64,000 nt of DNA, taken from contig NC_083701.1 in the NCBI RefSeq assembly GCF_033118175.1, positions 56,185,001-56,249,000 on the forward strand, in the 5' to 3' direction. The notes beneath the pieces are model-generated. The model was not told the origin of the DNA. It worked only from the letters and a program-made list of their open reading frames with translations, and searched no databases. The position numbers and the translations under genes were made by a program. Below are positions 43,568-53,749 of this stretch, in pieces. Numbering within the stretch: the first letter of the stretch is position 1; every line of letters starts with the position of its first letter. Origin of the DNA: Dama dama (lineage: Eukaryota; Chordata; Mammalia; Artiodactyla; Cervidae).

Positions 43568-43750
43568 CAAGGGAGCTCAGCTCGGTGCTCTGTGATAACC
43601 TAGAGGAGTAGAAAGGCAGGTGGGTGGGAAGGAGGAGCAAGAGAGAGGGGATATATGTGTGTGTGTATATATATATATAGCTGATTCACTTACTTGTACA
43701 AGCAGAAATTAACACAACATAGTAAGGCAATTATACTCCAATTTAAGAAA
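43568..43750 (+). mobile_element. Ruminant L1 3' end
   Basis: GGGAGCTCAGCTCGGTGCTC, TGTGATAACCTAGAGGAG, AGAGAGAGGGGATATATGTG, TAGCTGATTCACTTACTTGT, GCAATTATACTCCAATTTAA. A TG/TA run of about 26 bases (43654-43679) has grown where L1 normally reads TATATGTATA. Confidence 0.85.
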
Positions 43751-43808
43751 AGAATTAAAGCATTTTGGAAAGCTAAAAAAAAAAATGGCTCAAATCTATT
43801 CCTTGAGT
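43741..43808 (+). repeat. Direct repeat, left copy (68 bp)
   Basis: From ATTTAAGAAAAGAATTAAAG to CTATTCCTTGAGT, starting in the L1 tail. It recurs at 44098-44164 on the other side of the composite SINE with about 90% identity (A-run 11 against 9, a few substitutions). Confidence 0.95.
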
Positions 43809-44097
43809 TGGGCTTCCCTGATAGCTCAGTTGATAAAGAATCCACCGGCAATGCAGGAGACCCCAGTTCAATCCCTGGGATGGGAAGATCCCCTGGAGAA
43901 GGGATAGGCTACCTACTCCAGTATTCTTGGGCTTCCCTTGTGACTCAGCTGGTAAATAATCTACCTGCAATGCAGGAGACCTGGATTCGATCCCTGGGTT
44001 GAGATGATCCCCTGGAGAAGGGAAAGGCTATCCATTCTAATATTCTGGCCTGGAGAATTCCATGGACTGTATAGTCCATGGGGTCGCAAAGAGCCAG
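43809..44097 (+). mobile_element. Composite Bov-tA with two tRNA-Glu heads, tail truncated
   Basis: First head GGGCTTCCCTGATAGCTCAG, partial body to CCAGTATTCTT, second head GGGCTTCCCTTGTGACTCAG, body GGAGAATTCCATGGACTGTA, tail GGGGTCGCAAAGAGCCAG, where it stops. The usual CACGACTGAGC end is missing. Same internal junction as the copy at 20000-20308. It is flanked by a 67-68 bp direct repeat instead of a normal short duplication. Confidence 0.93.
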
Positions 44098-44164
44098 ATT
44101 TAAGAAAAGAATTAAAGTGTTTTAGAAAGCTAAAAAAAAATTGGCTCAAGTCTATTCCTTGAGT
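44098..44164 (+). repeat. Direct repeat, right copy (67 bp)
   Basis: From ATTTAAGAAAAGAATTAAAG to CTATTCCTTGAGT, immediately after the truncated SINE. See the left copy. Confidence 0.95.
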
Positions 44165-44181
44165 GTATTTATAAACTGAAA

Positions 44182-44325
44182 TCATCTATTCAATAAGGAC
44201 CTATTTGTGTCAGGCACTGTAGAAAGCACTGGGATTAAAGGGGTGAGCAAGACAGGGGTGGGCCCAGCCTCTCAAGGTGTTAACAGTCAAGCATGGAAAA
44301 TATACACATAAACAAGCACTCGCTT
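44182..44325 (-). mobile_element. L2 LINE 3' UTR fragment, reversed
   Basis: ATTTGTGTCAGGCACTGTAG, AAAGCACTGGGATTAAAGGG, GTGAGCAAGACAGGGGTGGG, CCTCTCAAGGTGTTAACAGT follows the common reversed L2 3' end. It may extend in degraded form to about 44650. Confidence 0.65.
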
Positions 44326-44329
44326 GTCC

Positions 44330-45650
44330 CAGGATGGGAGGGACACGTTCCCTAATACCCGCTCTCCAGCCTCCCTCTCCAAATGAGGTAGAATAAGGGA
44401 AATATGAGGCAGTGTAGGAGCCTGTGGCAGCAGCTTCTCACCCATTGGGGTGGACAAGGGGCTTGCCAGGGCCAGGGGCCTTCAAGCTGAGACAGGAGGG
44501 AGGAGAGGGAAGGGAGAGAATGAGTGTGCCAAACAGAGGACAAAGCATGAAGGCCAGCAATCAAGAGAGCGAGATATTTCTAAGGAAGCGGTAGAAGCTG
44601 CTCATGGCTGGTTTGTAGAGGATCGGGGGAGTGTGCGCAGCAATGAGGATGGAGAGGTGGCCCAGGGTCCCTCTGCGCCCTGGTGTGACTGCGGCGGAGC
44701 CACATTAACTTCCTTATAGAGGAAGTGAGGAAAACCCTGTCCCCAAGCGCTGTAAGAACACACCCAACCCAGGGCATGTCTCTTGTCTCTCCTTCAGGCA
44801 AAGCTCTGGACCGGCCCAGACCTCCCAGGCACTGACCTGCTCTGGACACGTCCCGCCCACAGCCTAGAGGCACCACGGGTGGCAGAGTCCCCCTACCCCG
44901 TCTCTCTGCCGTTTCCACCTAAGGTTGCTAGGGAGTTGCCACCCTCTCCCAGAAGGGGCCTGCGGATGAGGGCAGCGTGGCACAGCACAGCTTCCAGCCC
45001 CCGGTTCTGGCACCTGCCTCACTCCCAGCAGACAGACGGGCGCGGGGACCTCACTGGGGTACGCCCCCGTCAGAGCTGCTCTCAGGCCCAGCGTCCTCTG
45101 GAGAGAGAGGCTGGAGAGCAGGTGTTAGTGAGAGAGCATGTCCCTTCCATACCCGCAGGGTTTTACCCTTGCTTTCCACACCCCCCGCCCCAGGGGTTGA
45201 TTGAAAAGGACATTCTGGAATGACAGACACTAATTCCAGCCTTTCTCTTGTACACCCCACCCCGAGGGTTGCCCGAAATGTGGAGTGGGAGGTAGGGGGA
45301 TTGTGTGGAGACAAATCTAAGTGATGCCATCTCTCCATCTATACGGAGGGTCCCTGCTCACACCTCTGCATCACCCAGCTCACTAGTGGATGAAGAGAAA
45401 GCCTTCTCCGATTGCCTCTCTTAACGACTACCATTGGCTCCGCGTCTCATGAATGTATGTGCATGTTCAGGCCCACCCCTCCCCTGCTTCTCAGATCTGG
45501 CAGCTCTCCTGGACCTTGCTTGGCACACAAAGCCCCCGGGGAATGCCCCACGTCCTGAGAAGAAGTGGGTCACACGGTGGCCAAATATTCTTGGTAGGCA
45601 CCACCATCCACTGGTGGCCACAGATACTGACGATTAGCCCTAGAGATCAA
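44330..45650. other. GC-rich unique block with a 146-codon ORF
   Basis: About 1.3 kb is clearly richer in GC than the surroundings and free of young repeats. The longest frame, 44783-45223 plus, encodes a Pro/Arg/Ser-rich sequence with no domain I recognise. A strong acceptor-like tract (CTTGTCTCTCCTTCAG, ending 44797) lies near its start and the frame stays open after it for over 400 bases. No matching donor stands out. It might be a terminal exon or non-coding exon of an unrecognised gene, or chance in GC-rich DNA. Frames at 44450-44719 and 45434-45716 are equally unrecognised. Confidence 0.35.
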
Positions 45651-45826
45651 CCTAGGAAAAGAAGCCAGTTTTATGCAGCTAAAAGTATGTTGAGTTTGGT
45701 AGAATCCATACTCTAACTGATGGATTGTGATGGTAAGGAATGACAGTGTATTTTTTTAGGTGTGATTATGGCATAATGGATGTATTAAAAAATAAGAGAG
45801 ATATTATCTTTCAGAAAGAAAAAAAT

Positions 45827-46022
45827 GAAGTGAAAGTGTTAGTCACTCAGTCATGTCTGACTCTTTGCAACCCTACCACACTCCTCTGTCCATGGAATTC
45901 AGGCAAGAATGCTGGAGTCAGTTGCCATTTCCTGCTCCAGGGGATCTTCCTGACCCAGGGATTAAACTCGGGTCTGTTGCATCTCCTGCATTGCAGGCAG
46001 ATTCTTTACATTCACCAGGGAA
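45827..46022 (-). mobile_element. Bov-tA SINE, reversed
   Basis: GAAGTGAAAGTGTTAGTCAC, TCAGTCATGTCTGACTCTTT, a deletion in the middle (CCATGGACTGTAGCCCACCAGG is reduced), CTCCAGGGGATCTTCCTGAC, then reversed head CATTGCAGGCAGATTCTTTA and CACCAGGGAA. Confidence 0.92.
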
Positions 46023-46158
46023 TGAGGGTATAAACTTTATTAATAAAATCCTATGTTATTCTAGGGTTTATTTCAACATAATGTGACAATGGAAGGAGAG
46101 TGGGTACTCATGTAGGTGAGACGAGCTTGGCATTAGCTTATGATTACTGAACCTGTGA

Positions 46159-46300
46159 TGGAGATGGTTGGATGGCATCACCAACTCAATGCACATGAGT
46201 TTGAGCAAGCTCCAGGAATTGGTGATAGACAGGGAAGCCTGGCGTGCTGCGGTCCATGGGGTCGCAAAGAGTCAGACATGACTGAGCAACTGAACTGAAT
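46159..46300 (+). mobile_element. BovB LINE 3' end (140 bp)
   Basis: GAGATGGTTGGATGGCATCA, TTGGTGATAGACAGGGAAGC, GGGGTCGCAAAGAGTCAGAC, GCAACTGAACTGAA. Strongly 5'-truncated. Confidence 0.9.
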
Positions 46301-47277
46301 CTGACTGATGGGATTCATCGTACCTAGATGTTATTATTAATACATTATATTCTAGACTTTTGCCTGTGTTTGACAAACACTGACTTTTGCCTGTGCTTCC
46401 CTACTGTAGAGTTTTAAAGCGCATCCTTGGTAAATATGCAAACTACTAGAGAGGGTTAGGATAACTGGAATCCTTTAAAAAGGTTTTAACAAATGGCATC
46501 TCACTAGATGAATAAAGGCAGAACAAAGTCTCCACAGTCCCTGATGAATTCAGCAAACCTAAGATAGCTTTTGAAAGACCTTCTGCTGTGGGTTATAGGT
46601 AAGTGAAAAGTTGGGCTCAGAAAATTAAAATTAGATCACATACAAAGAAGGAAAAATCAGCAGAGATCATAAGCTGTATATATATTCTCTCTTGGCAAAG
46701 ATACTGTTAGATTTACCAGATCATCAAGACTGAATAACAAAAACACATTTATTCATTTTCTGAAAAGTTTTGAGTCCAATTCTCCCAGAGGGCAGAGATC
46801 TAATTCCAAGGACCCTCCAGACCTCCCAACTCGGTTTCTGAGTGAATGAGCGAGGACAGGAAACCTCTCAGAGTCATTCTTTCTGTCTCAGTGATGGCAG
46901 GTCTGGTCCTCTAGATGGACACAAGTTTTATTATCAAAGGGATTGGAAACACCCATGCCTAAGCCTATTGTGTAGGGATGTGGCAGGATTCAGGAAGTGA
47001 ATCCAAACCCTCAGGCTGGGCTTGCTCTCAAAACGTCAGAGAAGTGAGAATCCAGTGAGCTGGTCATTTCATTCTAAGTTAGAACTTAGATGTCTGTCAC
47101 AATCCAAATTCTTAGTCCAGACTTCAGTAAAAGCTGTGCCAAGGTTTTCATGTCTCTCTTCAACCGCCACTGAGGAACTGAATGAACAGACTAGAAAGAT
47201 AGTGACCCCTTGAGCAAGTGGTCACTTTCTCTGGCCACGTTCAGGTAAGATCAGAGTCTAACAGTGAACTGAGTGTC
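46301..47277. other. Unique sequence
   Basis: No repeat or gene recognised. A short repeated phrase, ACTTTTGCCTGTG, occurs twice near 46356 and 46383. Confidence 0.4.
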
Positions 47278-47470
47278 CCCTGGGCACTTAGCACTTCACC
47301 AATATCATCAAATATTGACCTCTCAGCAGTCACCTTCCCATTTTACAAATAAGGAAACCAAAGCCCAGAGAGGTTCAGAAAATGACCCGAGGTCCTACAA
47401 CTAGTAAGCTGCTCAGCTTGGGTTTAAAACCAGATCTCTAACTACAGAACCCATGGGCTATTACCACAAC
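47278..47470 (-). mobile_element. MIR SINE, reversed
   Basis: CATTTTACAAATAAGGAAAC, CAAAGCCCAGAGAGGTTCAG, CAACTAGTAAGCTGCTCAGC, GGGTTTAAAACCAGATCTC: the reversed core and head of MIR. Confidence 0.8.
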
Positions 47471-47744
47471 ACGAGCCCATCTTATTAAATACAACAGAGA
47501 CTAATAAGATATATCAGAGTATTTTCTCTGGCTTTGACCAAGTAAAGACATAACCCTCTCATTGATTCGTTGGGTAGGTCATCTAGCTGTGTCCTTATCC
47601 CTCACTGCAGTTCACCTGTCTCTAGTGCTGTGAAATTCCTTTCCTTCCAGAAGTTCATCAGGACTCCAATCTGGGATATGACAGAGTCACTCATGCGTTT
47701 AAAAGCAGCCACTTGCCATGATGACTATTCTCAACAATACTGTA
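47471..47744. other. Unique sequence
   Basis: Nothing recognised. Confidence 0.35.
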
Positions 47745-47962
47745 TTTATTTAATACTAGATATATACTAAGAGAATAGATTTCAGATGTACTTACCATAC
47801 ACACAAAGTTGGTAACTGTGCAAGGAAGTATGTTAACTAGCTTGACTCTAATATCAACTTCACTGTACATGTGTATCAAGTAATCATGTTGCATACCCTA
47901 AATATGTACAATTTTTATTAAAAAATAAAAGATAAAAAGTTTTAATTAAAAAAATTAAAGTA
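47745..47962 (+). mobile_element. Old L1 3' end
   Basis: GGAAGTATGTTAACTAGCTT, TGTACATGTGTATCAAGTAA, TCATGTTGCATACCCTAAAT, ATGTACAATTTTTATTAAAA: an L1 3' terminus with A-rich tail. Confidence 0.7.
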
Positions 47963-48488
47963 ACTACTTGCTCTTCATATAAACAGGCACACTCAAACAC
48001 ACATTGATTTTGGTGGGTTGAAAGTCAGAAACTAAGAAAAAAACATCCCTGAAAATGATGCCTGTGATCATCAAAAATAACTTCTGACTGGAATTCAGAA
48101 GAGAGCCCCATCTAAGGCAAAGGTGACCGGTTAACTTGCCAGAGAAACTGTGTTTCCCTGCCCAGGGAGGAAAGCACTCGAGACCCTCAGGCATCTGGGC
48201 CAGATGGCTGTGAATGCAGTTACAATGTCCTTCTTAACCCTGAAGGACAAGTTCTTTGGCAGGAAAACTGAATACAACCCTTTGGAAGGGTATAAATATT
48301 TACTGCCCTAACACCACTAGTACAACAATCCTGTGGCTAATAATACTCTCAATGCAAAGACTGACCATAGTACTCACAGCCCATTACAGCCATTATTTAA
48401 ATAGCATCTTTTCCATGACGTAACTTTTACACTAGCTGACCATGAGCATTTGAAGCTAAAATAAGGCAACTTGTTTCTTCATCTCTGA
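47963..48488. other. Unique sequence
   Basis: No repeat or gene recognised. Confidence 0.4.
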
Positions 48489-48501
48489 CACTCACAGGGG
48501 T

Positions 48502-48712
48502 GCTGCTGCTGCTGAGTAGCTCAGTCATACCTGACTCTGTGACCCCATAGACTGTAGCCCGCCAGGCTCCTCTGACCATGGGGATTCTCCAGGCAGGAAT
48601 ACTGGAGTGAGTTACCACGCCCTCCTCCAGGGGATCTTCCCAACCCAGGGATCGAACCCAGGTCTCTCGCATTGCAGGTAGATTCTCTACCGTCTGAGCC
48701 ACCAAGGAAACC
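48502..48712 (-). mobile_element. Bov-tA SINE with 13-bp target-site duplication
   Basis: Reversed, full length: GCTGCTGCTGAGTAGCTCAG, CCATAGACTGTAGCCCGCCA, ATTCTCCAGGCAGGAATACT, CCCAACCCAGGGATCGAACC, head GAGCCACCAAGGAAACC. CACTCACAGGGGT (48489-48501) recurs as CACTCACATGGGT (48713-48725). Confidence 0.95.
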
Positions 48713-48725
48713 CACTCACATGGGT

Positions 48726-48880
48726 AGGCTACCTTAAATCAAGTAATTCAAGTACTTCTCGCTTTTAAGGTCCATATTATGTTCTTCAAGAAGCTACCAT
48801 CTATTAGGCTTAGTATTCTGTTGTATTTTCTTCTGGAATTTCTCATGAATGGAGGTGACTAAATGCTTGTCTATGATGCT
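48726..48880. other. Short unique spacer
   Basis: Nothing recognised between the Bov-tA and BovB elements. Confidence 0.35.
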
Positions 48881-49512
48881 CAGTCAGTCAATTCAGTCAC
48901 TCAGTCATGTCCGACTCTTTGCAACCCCATGAACCACAGCACGCCAGACCTCCCTCTCCATCACCAACTGCCGGAGTCTACCCAAACCCATGTTCACTGA
49001 GTTGGTGATGCCATCTAACCATCTCATCCTCTCTTATCCCCTTTTCCTCCTGCCCTCATTCTTTCCCAGCATCAGGGTCTTTTCCAATGAGTCAGCTCTT
49101 CGCATCAGGTGGCCAAAGTATTGGAGTTTCAGCTTCAGCATCAGTCCTTCCAATGAACACCCAGGACTGATCTCCTTTAGGATGGACTGGCTGGATCTCC
49201 TGTGGTCCAAGGGACTCTCAAGAGTCTTCTCCAACACCACAATTCAAAAGCATCAATTCTTCGGCGCTCAGCTTTCTTTATAGTACAACTCTCACAACCA
49301 TACGTGACTACTGGAAAAACCATAGCCTTGATTAGACAGACCTTTTTTGGCAAAGTAATGTCTCTGCTTTAAATATGCTGTCTAGGTTGGTGATAAATTT
49401 CCTTCCAAGGAGTAAGCATCTTTTAATTTCATTGCTGCAATCACCATCTGCAGTGATTTTGGAGCCCAAAAAAATAAAGTCAGCCACTGTTTCCACCGTT
49501 TCCCCATCTAGG
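48881..49512 (-). mobile_element. BovB LINE, 3' 0.63 kb, reversed
   Basis: 3' end CAGTCAGTCAATTCAGTCAC at the left, CCATCTCATCCTCTCTTATC, CCAAAGTATTGGAGTTTCAG, GACCTTTTTTGGCAAAGTAA, and the truncated 5' edge at GTTTCCCCATCTAG. No duplication of the target visible. A 68-codon minus frame reads the BovB C-terminus only. Confidence 0.93.
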
Positions 49513-51053
49513 CCATAGCAAATCCCTTAATTTAGTTAAACATGTGCAAAGGACAAATAATGACTCTTTCTCACAGACATCTCACAGTGCTCTGAAGTCA
49601 GTGGCACAAATAGTTAATAACTTATTTAATTAATTAAAGTAATTGCAATTAAGGAATCAAAGATATGCTTTTCTTAAAACAGAATCATGGATTTTCCTAT
49701 AATGTCACTCTCTCTGGTTTTCATTTTGTTTAATTCTGGATTTAGTTTGATTTTAAATGATAAAATTCCAGTCCAGTGTAACATTTAAAAGGGAATTTAT
49801 TAATTAACAAAACTGAAGAGTCTTAGGGGAATAACATCTTCAGGTATGACTTGACCAAGGTGCTAAAAGAGTGTTATCTGGACACTCTCTCCATCTTCTA
49901 ATTTGCTTTCCTTTAGGTTGATTTTAGTTTCATACAGTGTCTCCCTGTGTAGCAAAACAGCTCACCTTAGAACTTGGCAATACCAATAGAAAGAAAATCT
50001 TTCCTTCCCAATAATTCTAGAAAAACTCTGGGATTGAATCTCACTATATTAATAAGGTCACTTGTCCCTTCCTACATCCAAAAAGGATAAAACATGCTGG
50101 TTTGTGAGATCAGTCACTTACCAGGAGGGGAGGAACTAGGCAGGTGGTGGGTTTTTAGTCCCATTCAACTACAAAGTAAAATGATTTCTCAAACAAAAAT
50201 TGAGATGCTATTTCCAGAAGAGAGAAAAATGAAAACAAAGGAGACAAAACTAGAAGTAACCAACTCCATATAGCAAGGTAGAGTTTTAGTAAAAGCACTT
50301 GTCAAACGCACCTAACCAGATGATCCTAATTTACGCTTCATTCTCTTGCAAAACAACAGTGATTGCTTTGTGGTGGTATTTGTGGGTTATAATTTCATAA
50401 ATTCTAACAATTTGTTTTCTCATTTTATTGACAGATGCATTTTGAATAAGGAAGAGATCAAGGGAAAATGCAAAAAGAGTAAGTAGTATCTCCATATTCA
50501 TACTGACTCTAATGCCATCATGGTAAATTTTGCTTATATTTACATCCAGATTTTTTTAAGTCCCATCTCTCACACATAGAAAAGCAGACAGAAGTTGGAG
50601 AACTGCAGACCTGTGAACAATGAACCTTAGGGTATAATCAAACTCTGCAGGGGAGCTTCTAGCCCACTGAAGATTTTTCTGGCTGCTCAGTCTATGTTGT
50701 TTGGATTTATTTGTTCTTAGATTTTTCAACCTATACTAGCATGTAATGCAGAAATTGCCAAGGATGTTATCAACAGTAAAATTTGCAGAATGATCCATGC
50801 CTTAAAATGAAAGTAGAAATCAACTACTTTCATTGCTTTACACATGTAGTTGGTTTTTAGTGTCCTAACATAATACTATCTTGTTTAACACTGTTGTAGA
50901 CCAAGACATTCTATATAGGAAGATTTTCCAGATAATTGTTTTAATTATGTGTTGCTTCAATATATTTTTCTAAAGTGCATTATATTATGTAGTAGCTTAA
51001 TAAGCATATGTATCTGGGGCATAGAGAAAAACATCAATTAAATGAATATAGCA
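49513..51053. other. Unique AT-rich stretch (1.5 kb)
   Basis: No repeat or gene recognised and no long ORF. TTAATTAATTAAAG occurs near 49627-49640. Confidence 0.4.
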
Positions 51054-51340
51054 AGGACTTCCCTGGTGGTCCAGTGGTAAAGAATCTGCCTGCCAATGCA
51101 GAGGACACAGGTTCAATCCCTGGTCTGGGAAGATTCCTCACACTGCAGGGCAACAAAGCTTGTGAGCCACACAACTACTGAACCTGTGTGCCTAGAGCCT
51201 GTGCTCTGTAACGAGAAAAGCCACTGCAATGAGAAGCCCACGCATCGCAACTAGAGAGTAGCCTCTGGACACCACAAATGAAAAACAGCCTGAGTGCAGC
51301 AACGAAGACCCAGTACAACCGAATTAAATTTAAAAAATTA
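51054..51340 (+). mobile_element. tRNA-Glu-derived SINE, long ART2/CHR type
   Basis: Head GGACTTCCCTGGTGGTCCAG, then a body unlike Bov-tA: GGGCAACAAAGCTTGTGAGC, CTACTGAACCTGTGTGCC, GCCACTGCAATGAGAAGCCC, GCAACGAAGACCCAGTAC. The ACAAAGC..CAACTA..GCAATGAGAAGCCC pattern marks the longer tRNA-Glu SINEs of cetartiodactyls. Confidence 0.85.
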
Positions 51341-51689
51341 ACATGTCAAAAACCAGTGACAGTCTCACAGCTTACATTGCAATAACTTATAGGGTTTTAT
51401 GGATGTTTAGCCAATATATTAGATAACTTCAAACTTACACACAATTGATGTGTCCCCTGTGTCCCCACCACAGCCAGATTGTCAGCTGTGGCTTCTTAGT
51501 GCTGGAAGAGGGTCTTTCTTATTGCCATTTCCAACCTGTGGCAGAAGAGAAAAATAGGTAACTGAGCTTGTTAGAATTTGTTTAAAACCACATAGATCAT
51601 TTAAGGAACACTGTAGTGAATAAGGTACCACAGTTTCAGTGCATAAACTATGTTAGATTCCTACACTCTAAAGTCAAAGACAGCAAGGC
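51341..51689. other. Unique sequence
   Basis: Nothing recognised. Confidence 0.35.
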
Positions 51690-51775
51690 CATGAATACAT
51701 TCTTAGAACCTACCACAGTGGCTAATACCTAACTGGCACTCAATACATATGTGCTGAATGACTAAATAAATGTAC
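51690..51775 (+). mobile_element. L2/MIR-type 3' end
   Basis: TAGAACCTACCACAGTGGCT, AACTGGCACTCAATACATAT, GTGCTGAATGACTAAATAAA fits the L2 terminus (GGCACTCAATAAATATTTGTTGAATGA). Confidence 0.65.
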
Positions 51776-51852
51776 GGCTTGGCACTTATTTAACTGCTCT
51801 GAAACTTAAATGTGGATTCCACCTAAATTGTTGCTGATAGTCCTTGGAAAGT

Positions 51853-51923
51853 GAGAAAATGTGTACAAAACCACATAGCTTAGTACTAGCTTGACACATA
51901 ATAGGTGTTCAATAATACTACAT
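51853..51923 (+). mobile_element. Second L2/MIR-type 3' end, cut by BovB
   Basis: ACCACATAGCTTAGTACTAG, CTTGACACATAATAGGTGTT, CAATAATACTACAT. The BovB insertion begins directly after, so it entered this old repeat. Confidence 0.55.
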
Positions 51924-52416
51924 ATTAAAAAGCAGAGACATTACTTTACCAACAAAGGTCCGTCTAGTCAAGGCTATGTTTTTTCCACTGGTCATGTATG
52001 GATGTGAGAGTTGGACTATAAAGCAAGCTGAACACCAAAGAATTGATGCTTTTGAACTGTGGTGTTGGAGAAGACTCTTGAGAGTCCCTTGGACTGAAAG
52101 GAGATCCAACCAGTCCATCCTAAAGGAGATCAGTCCTGGATGTTCATTGGAAGAACTAATGCTGAAGCTGAAACTCCAATTCTTTGGCCAAATGATGCGA
52201 AGAGCTGACTCATTGGAAAAGACCCTGATGCTGGGAAAGAATGAGGGCAGGAGGAAAAGGGGACAACAGAGGATGAGATGATTGGATGGCATCATCGACT
52301 CAATGGACATGGGTTTGGGTGGACTCCGGGAATTGGTGATGGAGAGGGAGGCCTGGCGTGCTGAGGTTCACGGGGTCGCAAAGAGTCGGACACAATTGAG
52401 CAACTGAACTGAACTG
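51924..52416 (+). mobile_element. BovB LINE, 3' 0.5 kb, with 10-bp target-site duplication
   Basis: Starts at ATTAAAAAGCAGAGACATTA and ends CAACTGAACTGAACTG. AATACTACAT at 51914-51923 recurs exactly at 52417-52426. A 101-codon plus frame (51976-52281) reads MYGCESWTIKQAEHQRID and on into the C-terminus without a stop, the least damaged C-terminal segment in the window. Confidence 0.95.
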
Positions 52417-52499
52417 AATACTACATGAATCAGCATTTTCCTCATCTACGATGCTGTTTGCTTATTTTTAAAAATGATTCTAATTTGTTACAGAATTTT

Positions 52500-52690
52500 C
52501 AGAGGCTGCCTGGTATAATGGTAAAACCACTTCATCAAGACTGAGTTCAAGTCCCAGGTTTTTCACATATTATCTAATTCTGGCCATGAGCAGGTAACAT
52601 AATTTCTCAGAACCTCAGTTTCTCTGTGGGCAAATGGAAATAATTATTCAACCATATAAAAATGCACTGAATCCCAATCAGAGCTAAGGT
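52500..52690 (+). mobile_element. MIR SINE
   Basis: GCCTGGTATAATGGTAAAAC, ACTGAGTTCAAGTCCCAGG, GAGCAGGTAACATAATTTCT, CAGAACCTCAGTTTCTCTGT, ACCATATAAAAATG: MIR head and core in order. Confidence 0.75.
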
Positions 52691-53232
52691 CTGTTAGATT
52701 CAAAAAATGATCTATTGCTTTTCTACATCATATTGGTTCTTATGAAATTCAAATTAGAAAAGAATCTTTTATTAACTAAGGGTCAATTCCAACAATTCAA
52801 TGGTATTGGGATTATTTTTCCATGAACGTTAAGGCCTTTTTTTGTCACTGAAAAGCATTCAAGTTCTTTGGTTTCCTTTTCTTTCACTGTATCATTCAGA
52901 GACAAATCAAAACAAGTAATGCCTTGCTTTTTTCAAAGTTTGTTTTTATTTGCAATCGATTTTTCCAAAGCCCAAGTTCTAGTTTGCCTTTGGACTGTTT
53001 GGTGTGAAGGAGTTACATATTTTGTAGATGTTTTGGGAGTGTTGGGGATGAATGTTTGCTTAAAGATCTTAGAGGAAGGTTTACAGGATTTTAATAAATG
53101 GATTTGATTGCTCAAGGGATTTTACTTCCTGTATTGATCTAACAAGGACTCAAGGAATCAAGCATGGATAGGGAAGATAAAGAGTCTCTTTGAAACCAGC
53201 TCCTTTCAATATTGGGTTGAGATTCAGGGTAT
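52691..53232. other. Unique AT-rich sequence
   Basis: Nothing recognised. A 79-codon plus frame (52868-53107) lacks family resemblance. Confidence 0.35.
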
Positions 53233-53350
53233 GCTAGGTTACCAAGTTTAGCAAGTAAAATACAGGTCTAGTTAAATTAGATTTTCAGGTAAACAATAAA
53301 TGAAGTTTGAGTGTAAGTATTGCCAAATGTTATATCTTATATTCTATCTG
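53233..53350. mobile_element. MER53-like DNA-transposon fragment
   Basis: GCAAGTAAAATACAGGTCTA, GTTAAATTAGATTTTCAGGT, AAACAATAAATGAAGTTTGA, GTGTAAGTATTGCCAAATGT resembles one arm of the palindromic MER53. The second arm is not evident. Confidence 0.5.
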
Positions 53351-53749
53351 ATAATTATAGGTGAGGTGATGCCTGCAAGAGTCTGAAAAGACTTCTTATT
53401 TACTTGAAAGGGCCTACAAGGGGTCTTAACAAAACTGCAACCTTCAGACCATCTTTATTCGGTTAAAAATTGAGATACATTTTTCATCAGGAAAAGGGTT
53501 CTGTAGCATGACCAGGGTCATCTGGAAGGTTCTCTCTTATAGTCTCTCATGTAGGTAATTACACAGCTACTGGGACTGAAGTTGTCTAATCACATCAATA
53601 GGTTGCAGACCCAAGACACCTCATAGAACTACTGACCAAAAGTTCAGGTGACCACTCTTGATTAAAGTGTCTACCATGGTTGATCCATATGGCTTGGATA
53701 TCTCCCAACACAGTGGCTGTGGTCCTAGCTAGCATCCCAAAAATGAGTC
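53351..53749. other. Unique sequence
   Basis: Nothing recognised. Confidence 0.35.
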
